From CAZRHH01 sp964599885 (GTDB lineage Bacteria; Chloroflexota; Dehalococcoidia; DSTF01; JACRBR01), in contig CAZRHH010000001.1 of assembly GCA_964599885.1 (NCBI GenBank), positions 62,001-126,000 of the forward strand: a DNA stretch of 64,000 nt, written 5' to 3'. A program made the position numbers and the translations under genes. Position 1 is the first letter of the stretch; each line of letters starts with the position of its first letter. The notes beneath the pieces are model-generated. The model was not told the origin of the DNA, made no database searches, and saw only the letters and a program-made list of their open reading frames with translations. Below are positions 58,575 through 64,000 of this stretch, piece by piece.

Positions 58575-59432
58575 CTAGTTCGCGTTGAGCCCGACGGCTC
58601 GGCTGCCGAGCTTCTGCTTGTACAACCGCTCCCAGTTGAGCACCTCGTTGTGCGTCGCCGTTCGGGGCAATATTTGGAGGATCGAGTAGGAGAACGCTTC
58701 TGGATACCCTTTGTCGTCCGACATGAGTTTTCGGAGCAGCAGATTTCCCCCGTGCCCGCTGCGTGCGTACCCAGCCCAGCGACCCCAGAATCCATCCACG
58801 CCATGCGCGGATCCGACGTATTGCGCTCCCGTCGTCGTTGCGAGAATCAAGTACACGCCCGCGACGGCGCTCAGGCGAGCACGCCACTCCTTGTTGGCCT
58901 CTGGGTCGCTACAGAGGTACACAAGCTCTGAGCGGGTCAGGGTGAATCCGAGGTAGTCAGTGAAGGGACGCAGAAGCTGACCCGCTGGCAGCATCTCGAT
59001 CACGCGCTTGTTCGTCGCCCACTGCACCCACGCTAGTGTCCCGGCGCCCCAGTCGACGACAACGCGATTCTCAAGCTCCTCGAAGCCATTCAACCGTCGC
59101 AAATCGTAGTGGTACCCCGACCCGCCTGCCCACTCGTGCGGCATCCCCAAAGGTAATTTCGGTTTGCCCGCGAACGGCTGGCACGTCACAACCTCGTAGA
59201 CGCCCTCCAGCCGTGCCCGCGTCCCGCCGAGACCTACGAATGCCACAACGACGTCGGCCTTTGCAAACACAGGTTTGCCTTGATAGGACTGGTACGTTTC
59301 CAGCCATCCGCGCCGCAAGAAGTCGTGCACATCTACGCGAGCGTCTTTGTGACGCACGAACTTGATCCGCCTCGTCACGTCGAGACCCTTGAGTTGCAGG
59401 AGGTCGAGGATCCCGATCTCACTGTCTGACAT
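58575..59432 (-). CDS. GIY-YIG nuclease-domain protein
   Basis: The 285-residue product has a C-terminal GIY-YIG-like domain (about 190-260: GVYLILATTTGAQYVGSAHG, then FWGRWAGYARSGHGGN) with GVYLI and YVGSA at the expected places. The first 180 residues are a different domain (LAWVQWATNKRVIEMLP). Similar proteins occur in mobile or defence-associated loci, where they may cut DNA. The catalytic Arg and Glu are candidates but not proven. SD GGAGG lies 9 nt before the ATG. Base composition is lower in GC than the surroundings. Confidence 0.72.
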   Translation of the reverse strand: MSDSEIGILDLLQLKGLDVTRRIKFVRHKDARVDVHDFLRRGWLETYQSYQGKPVFAKADVVVAFVGLGGTRARLEGVYEVVTCQPFAGKPKLPLGMPHEWAGGSGYHYDLRRLNGFEELENRVVVDWGAGTLAWVQWATNKRVIEMLPAGQLLRPFTDYLGFTLTRSELVYLCSDPEANKEWRARLSAVAGVYLILATTTGAQYVGSAHGVDGFWGRWAGYARSGHGGNLLLRKLMSDDKGYPEAFSYSILQILPRTATHNEVLNWERLYKQKLGSRAVGLNAN

Positions 59433-59559
59433 TGCTTCGTGCCTCCTGCGTACGCCGCCACCGGTCTCACTCCGCCGGAGTGGGATTATCACTCGGCCAG
59501 CCCGTTGCTGCCCGTCGGGAGGTTCGGGACGCGGGTTCCGCGGCAGTGGCGAAGTGCGG

Positions 59560-59597
59560 TACTGACCAGTATAATGACCATATGACCAGAGTACTGG
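59560..59597 (+). promoter_or_regulatory. Promoter/operator of the toxin-antitoxin pair
   Basis: TATAAT (59570-59575) is followed by 6 nt and the antitoxin ATG (59582), so the mRNA would be leaderless. Two short inverted repeats, TACTG-AC-CAGTA (59560-59571) and CCAG-AGTA-CTGG (59586-59597), overlap it, and TGACCA occurs three times. This is the form of an operator for autoregulation by the antitoxin. Confidence 0.6.
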
Positions 59598-59809
59598 CGG
59601 TTACCGAAGTGAAGGCGAAGCTCCTCGCCCTGCTCGACGATGTCGAGGCGGGGGAGGACATCGAGATCACGAGGCACGGGGTTACCGTAGCGCGCCTCAC
59701 TTCCGCTCGCGGACCTCACGCGCTGAAGGATCGATTCGCCGGGATCGTGGTGAGCTCGGCTGTCGATTACGACCTGTTCAGCACGGGTGTGCGCTGGAAT
59801 GTCGAGTGA
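59582..59809 (+). CDS. Phd/YefM-type antitoxin
   Basis: The 75-residue product has the N-terminal Phd fold (LAVTEVKAKLLALLDDVEAG, then EDIEITRHGVTVARL), which binds DNA and neutralises the toxin with its C-terminal tail. It overlaps the PIN-domain toxin by 4 nt, a standard arrangement. It lies in the accessory block next to tRNA-Asp. Confidence 0.88.
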   Translation: MTRVLAVTEVKAKLLALLDDVEAGEDIEITRHGVTVARLTSARGPHALKDRFAGIVVSSAVDYDLFSTGVRWNVE

Positions 59810-60198
59810 CGACGGTACTACTCGACTCGCATGTACTGCTCTGGTGGTCATCGGACTCCACGCGACTCAGCAAGCCGGCAGTCCGCGCGATTTCCCGGGC
59901 CGATGAGCTGGCAGTGGCGTCGATCACCTGGTTCGAACTCGCCTGGCTCGCGCAGCACGGGCGGATTAAGGCGCCGATTCCGGTCCAATCGTGGCTCGAT
60001 GCCCTTTCCCACGACGTACGAACTGTTTGCGTAACGCCCGCGATCGCCGCCACGGCGGTGTCGTTGCCAAGCTCGTTCGCCAGCGATCCTGCGGACCGCC
60101 TGATCTACGCGACGGCGATCGAGCAGGGGTGGCCGCTCGTCACGAAGGACGAGCGACTTCGTGGCCACAAATACCCGAGGAAGATCACCGTCTGGTGA
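59806..60198 (+). CDS. PIN-domain ribonuclease toxin (VapC-like)
   Basis: The 130-residue product has the PIN active-site acids Asp7 (LLDSHV), Glu44 (TWFE), Asp94/Asp97 (SDPADR) and Asp115 (TKDE), which bind Mg and cut RNA. Start is GTG at 59806. Together with the Phd-type antitoxin it forms a type II toxin-antitoxin module. RNA target unknown; tRNA cleavage is known for some VapC proteins. Confidence 0.9.
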   Translation: MTTVLLDSHVLLWWSSDSTRLSKPAVRAISRADELAVASITWFELAWLAQHGRIKAPIPVQSWLDALSHDVRTVCVTPAIAATAVSLPSSFASDPADRLIYATAIEQGWPLVTKDERLRGHKYPRKITVW

Positions 60199-60422
60199 CG
60201 ATCGCGCACGTGGTCAGAACCGCCCCTGGACACTAGACGGTGGTGAGCGCGCTATCGCGACGGGAGATCGGCGTGATTGAGACGATCGATCTGACGCGCG
60301 CGCGCCATCGCGACAAGACAGGTTCCAGCCCGAAGCTCGCCGGGTGATGTGGCCGATGGCACTCCGGCACGCTCGAACGTACAATCGGCTCACATCCGGC
60401 CGCACAATCGAGGGAGTTAGGC

Positions 60423-60986
60423 ATGTTCGTTGCATCATTGCAGAACCGAATCCGTGCGTTGAATGAACTCTGGCAGCGCGCCGTCTCCGATATGACGCTG
60501 GAACACGTCAATCACCATGAGCGCGCCGGTGTGCTGCCGATTGCGTTCAGCCTCAGCCACTACATCCGGGCGCAGGATCAATCGATCAGCGGTCCGTTTC
60601 TGCGCGAGCCGACGGCGTGGGATGCGGGCGGCTGGGCGGCGAAGATCGGCGTCAGCGTCGATCGCCTGGGGCGCGAGGAGTCCGTCGAAGAGATGGAAAT
60701 CATGAGCTTCAGCGACTTCGGCGCGTGGCGTTCGTATCAGACCGCCGTGATCGCTCGCACTGATGGCGTGCTGGCGTCGCTGACGGAGGACGTGCTCGCC
60801 GAGGTGCTGATGCCGAAGCTGCCGCCGAACATGCAGCAGATCTTCTGCGCGATGGTCATCGGCCCGGATGCGCCGCTGCGGAAACTCGACGTGCTGGAGT
60901 GCTTCGTCTACCAGCACGGTCTGCGGCATATGGGCGAGATCGAGCACGGCCGGGCGCTCGTTGGCCTCAAGGGCATGACAAGCTGA
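60423..60986 (+). CDS. DinB-like protein B
   Basis: The 187-residue relative of the gene at 37401 contains PIAFSLSHYIRAQDQSISGP, WDAGGWAAKIGVSVDRLG and a last MGEIEHGRALVGLKG. The shared pattern is the SHYIRAQD His/Asp helix. A TACAAT box lies at 60380-60385 and GGGAG before the ATG. It lies beyond the toxin-antitoxin pair and may mark the far edge of the accessory block. Confidence 0.78.
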   Translation: MFVASLQNRIRALNELWQRAVSDMTLEHVNHHERAGVLPIAFSLSHYIRAQDQSISGPFLREPTAWDAGGWAAKIGVSVDRLGREESVEEMEIMSFSDFGAWRSYQTAVIARTDGVLASLTEDVLAEVLMPKLPPNMQQIFCAMVIGPDAPLRKLDVLECFVYQHGLRHMGEIEHGRALVGLKGMTS

Positions 60987-61071
60987 CGGCTCTCCCGGCT
61001 ACGGTGGAACAAGACCGGCGGGCGTAGCGTCGTATTCGCATGAGGGACTCAGTGTCCCGAGGAGGAATACG

Positions 61072-62118
61072 ATGCGTGCATTTCTTACGTTGATCGTCGT
61101 AGCCGCTCCGCTCGCCGCCGCGGCGCTGATCACGGGTCCCAGTTCGGCCAGCGCCTGCGCCGGGCTGATCGGCTCGAACGGCGCCGTCAATCTCGGCAGC
61201 ACCACGACCCTCGCCGCCTATCACGACGGCATCGAACACTACGTCACGGCGTTCGAATTCCAGGGGGGCGGCGGCGAGTTCGGCACGCTGATCCCGTTGC
61301 CGGACGTGCCCTCGAAGGTCGAACGTGGCGGCGGCTGGACGTTGCAGCGGCTCGTGCGCGAGACCCAGCGCGAGTTTCCGGCAGCACTCTTCAATGCGGA
61401 TTCGGCGAGCGCCGCCAAGGGCGCGGAGGTGCTTCAGCAAGTGCGCATCGACGCGCTCGACATCACCGTACTGAAGGGTGGTGGAGCCGACGTCGCGGTC
61501 TGGGCGAAAGAGCACGGCTTTCGCCTCTCGCCGGATGCGCCGGAAGTGCTCGACTTTTACGCTGAGCGCAGCCCGATCTTCCTCGCCGCCGTGTTTGATG
61601 GCGAAGCAGCCACCGCGCGCGGCCAGCAGGTCGGCGACGGCACGCCTGTTCACATCACGATTCCGACGAGCAACCCGTGGGTGCCCCTGCGCATTCTCGC
61701 GCTCGGCAAGAAGGCCGATGATCCGGTCAATGCCGAAGTGTTCCTGCTGACGGATCGCAGGCCATCACTGCTTCCCGGCCCGCGCGAAGGACTCGAACTG
61801 AGCCACAGCAAGCGCGCGACGCCGTTGCTGCTCGATGATTTGCGGACAGACGATGGCATGGGCTGGGTGCCGGAATCGGCCTGGCTGACGCAGGTGAGCA
61901 TCGATAGCACGGCGTCACGAATGCGCTATGACCTCGCTGTGGATGCGAGCGGGGAAGCGCGGCCGTCGCTCGTCGCTGCGGGGATGGCCCGCTCGGATGT
62001 CCTGCCGAGCGCCGAAGGAAGCGATTTCCCCGTGGCGTGGATCATTGTCACCGGTCTGATCGCAGCGATCGTCGCGGCGGCCGTCAGGTACCAGACGGTT
62101 GCGGTACGACGATCGTGA
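61072..62118 (+). CDS. DUF2330 exported protein
   Basis: The 348-residue product has a signal peptide (about 1-28, ending SASACA), then the DUF2330 domain (YVTAFEFQGGGGEFGTLIPL, WTLQRLVRE, VPLRILALGK), and one C-terminal helix (about 318-336) that anchors it. Function of the family is unknown, often near metal or redox proteins. It overlaps the cupredoxin lipoprotein gene by 4 nt. The leader has a GGGAC-TCAGT-GTCCC hairpin before the GAGGAGG site. Confidence 0.82.
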   Translation: MRAFLTLIVVAAPLAAAALITGPSSASACAGLIGSNGAVNLGSTTTLAAYHDGIEHYVTAFEFQGGGGEFGTLIPLPDVPSKVERGGGWTLQRLVRETQREFPAALFNADSASAAKGAEVLQQVRIDALDITVLKGGGADVAVWAKEHGFRLSPDAPEVLDFYAERSPIFLAAVFDGEAATARGQQVGDGTPVHITIPTSNPWVPLRILALGKKADDPVNAEVFLLTDRRPSLLPGPREGLELSHSKRATPLLLDDLRTDDGMGWVPESAWLTQVSIDSTASRMRYDLAVDASGEARPSLVAAGMARSDVLPSAEGSDFPVAWIIVTGLIAAIVAAAVRYQTVAVRRS

Positions 62119-62534
62119 AGCGCGCGCGTGCCCTGCTGGCATTGCCAGCGCTGGCGGGACTCCTGCTCGGCTCGAGTAGCTGCGGTGGCGGGGACGCCGT
62201 GGCAGCCACCGAAACGACCGTGGCGATGCACTTCTCGCGCTTTGCCGCGACTCTGGACATCGTGCGCGCGGGCGTACCGGTGACGATCACGCTTCGCAAT
62301 GATGATCCGATCGACCACGAATGGATCGTGGGCACGGACGCGGTACACGCTACTCACCGCACGGGCGCCGAACCGCTCCACGCGACGCGCCCCAGTGAAG
62401 TTACGGTGCCGGCGCTATCCACGCGGGTGACGACGATCACGTTCAGGAAAGCCGGTGCGTACACGTACATCTGTCACCTGCCTGGCCACGAGGCGTACGG
62501 CATGGTCGGCGTGCTGCAGGTGGTCGAGGGCTAA
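62115..62534 (+). CDS. Cupredoxin-type copper lipoprotein
   Basis: The 139-residue product has a lipoprotein signal with Cys23 (SSSC). The type 1 copper ligands are all visible: His68 (DHEW), Cys120, His125 and Met130 (CHLPGHEAYGM, spacing C-x4-H-x4-M). It likely carries electrons on the outer face of the membrane. Start is GTG, overlapping the DUF2330 stop (GTGA), so the two are produced together. Confidence 0.88.
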   Translation: MKRARALLALPALAGLLLGSSSCGGGDAVAATETTVAMHFSRFAATLDIVRAGVPVTITLRNDDPIDHEWIVGTDAVHATHRTGAEPLHATRPSEVTVPALSTRVTTITFRKAGAYTYICHLPGHEAYGMVGVLQVVEG

Positions 62535-62957
62535 CGCATCGCCGCACAGCGAACGACCCGGGACGAATAAAACAGGTACATTTTGTACCGCTATTCCTGT
62601 TGACACCGCTGTCAAGTTGAACTAAGCTCGCTCCGCTGATGACTCGCTACCGAACCCCCATCGGCAGCAATAGTCGGATCGCACCCCCCGCAACCGACAC
62701 GAAGCTCACCCCGCAGGCTGGCGGATGAGTCGCTGCGACACGCGTTGTCGCCGCGACATGCATTTAATTCCGGACACCTAAACGACGGCAAGCGCGTGAG
62801 GGAGGGCAATCGTTCGCGCGCCGTACGCACGCGTTCCGCGCAGACGATCACGATAACGCTGGTTATGTCATGCGTGCCGCAGACGCATATGCGTCTCAGG
62901 CCCGCGTCCAAGATCACGGCGTAGACGGCACAAGCAAGAGGGAAGGGGAGCACACGC
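62535..62957. other. 423-nt gap before the beta-helix gene, with palindromes
   Basis: No gene is supported. The gap holds GGTACA-TTT-TGTACC (62575-62589), a TTGACA at 62600-62605 with only a weak TAAGCT 17 nt downstream, ATAAC-GCTG-GTTAT (62853-62866), and a perfect 16-base palindrome AGACGCATATGCGTCT (62881-62896). A near copy of the GTCGCCGCGGCGAC palindrome lies at about 62746-62758. It may be a long leader with operator sites for the secreted protein. Confidence 0.45.
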
Positions 62958-64000
62958 ATGAAGCGCACAATGGCTACTTTGGGGATCATCGCAGCACTAA
63001 CACTGCTCGCGGTGTTCAACGGAGGCGGCCCCGCCGTCGCCGCAACGACGATTCTCGTCGGCGACCCGTTTTCGACGTCTGACGGCTCATTTCCGTATGT
63101 CTGCGGCGACGTACTGAACCCGTGCGACACGATTCAGCACGGTGTCGACACGGCAAGCGCAGGCGACACGCTGGACATCGCAGCAGGCCCGTACAACGAG
63201 AACGTCGTCATCGACAAGCGATTGATCCTCGATGGCGCCGGCAGCACCGGCATTGGTACCGTCGTATCGTCCGTCGCGGCGAACACGCCGGTGATCACGA
63301 TTGATGGCAACGTCGCCGGCGGCGCGTCCGTCAGCGACCGCATGGTGCTGAAGGATCTGCGGGTACAGGGCGCCACCGGTGGCAGCGGCGCGATCAATAG
63401 CGGTGTGCGGATCAGCGGCTCCGGCACGACGGAGCACCTGACGTTCGACAACGTCGCGATCATCAACAACACGGGCAGCGTATCGCGTTCGATCACACCG
63501 GCAGCATCGGGGATGTTGCCGTAAGCGGCGCGGATCTGTCGAACAACGGCAATGCGGGGTTGCGAATCCCAACGTCGGTGGCATTGTTCGATGGCCTCGA
63601 CGTCACGAGCGGCACCATCAACAACAACTCCATCAACGGTATTCAAACCGGCCCGAGCGGCTCGCCGAACGTTACGAACGTGACGATCGACGGGACGTCC
63701 TTCAGCGGGAACGGTACGGCAACATCGGGCGGAGATGGCGATATCAGCCTGTTCAAGTTCAACGGCAACGCGACGATCAAAGACGTGACCATCGCGGCCG
63801 ATTCGCACATTGGTCTGCAGATTCGCGGCAACGACCCGGTGGTGACACCGACGGGAAGCGTGACACTCGATAACGTGCAAATCACGGGCAACCCGCGATT
63901 CGGCATGTCGATCATCGGCTTCAGCGATGTCAGTGGCATGAGCCTCACCGACGTGGACATCCAGACCACCGGCAACTGGGCGCTGTACCTTGAGAACCTC
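62958..64000 (+). pseudogene. Secreted beta-helix repeat protein, frame-broken and cut by the window edge
   Basis: The product has a signal peptide (about 1-29), then parallel beta-helix-type repeats (TIQHGVDTASAGDTLDIAAG, VVIDKRLILDGAGS, VLKDLRVQGAT). In the starting frame it stops at 63524 after NNTGSVSRSI. A second frame carries on from about 63470-63488 (QRIAFDHTGSIGDVAVSGAD, then LSNNGNAGLRIP) and stays open to base 64000 with more repeats such as NVTIDGTSFSGNG. One base seems lost near 63470-63487. It may be a real pseudogene or an assembly indel. The gene continues past the window. Confidence 0.75.

Noticed and set aside
58140..60420. A second copy of the tRNA-Asp 3' end as an attachment site for an integrated element
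   Set aside because: I found no duplicate of the tRNA 3' bases in this stretch and no integrase directly adjacent, so integration is only inferred.

Overview
The window is GC-rich bacterial DNA densely packed with genes on both strands. It contains no rRNA, CRISPR array or insertion sequence, and one tRNA gene. The gene content suggests a free-living, aerobic or facultative Chloroflexota-type bacterium, possibly Dehalococcoidia-like. The clues are a rluB/cmk/plsC/ispH/DUF512 run, a DUF3090 gene, class I two-subunit fumarase, paired CaiB-type CoA transferases, split MaoC hydratases and several DinB-like proteins. This placement is an inference from gene families, not a measured phylogeny.

Layout. 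Positions 1-5.5 kb hold a cut-off secreted protein, a GltD-like oxidoreductase, a perfect parS palindrome (2055-2072), DUF3090, exonuclease VII (xseA, xseB) and a formyltransferase. Positions 5.5-13 kb hold a lamin-tail surface protein, then rluB, cmk, plsC, ispH, a DinB-like gene and a DUF512 radical SAM gene. Positions 13-22 kb hold glmS behind a palindrome-rich gap, followed by lipB-lipA-lpdA-pdhA-pdhB-pdhC, which both makes lipoate and builds the complex that uses it. Positions 22-27 kb hold a copper-related cluster that ends in a CopC-CopD-cytochrome c fusion. Positions 27-34 kb hold a second GltD-like enzyme, a very compact small-peptide or small-RNA unit (28745-28952), PAP2, an aminotransferase, a MurE-like ligase and small regulators.

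Positions 34-38 kb hold mdh and the two fumarase subunit genes, separated by an acetyltransferase and a frame-broken cupin. Positions 38-49 kb hold two CoA transferases, a GAF-GGDEF protein, and a lipid-type cluster with two split hydratase pairs and two SDR dehydrogenases. Positions 49-56 kb hold a Xer-type recombinase, a polysaccharide-export ABC system with methyltransferases and an acyltransferase, then a serine hydrolase, a sugar-isomerase-like cupin and an Lrp regulator. Positions 56-64 kb hold a peptide-binding lipoprotein, tRNA-Asp, a short accessory block (GIY-YIG protein, Phd/PIN toxin-antitoxin), DUF2330, a cupredoxin lipoprotein and a secreted beta-helix protein cut by the window edge.

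Themes. Central carbon metabolism (pyruvate dehydrogenase, malate dehydrogenase, fumarase) and acyl-CoA chemistry dominate. Several genes have a -10 box exactly 6 nt before the start codon and no Shine-Dalgarno, so they look leaderless. Three otherwise well-preserved genes (cupin, ABC permease, beta-helix) each carry one apparent single-base frame break; these may be real or may be assembly indels.
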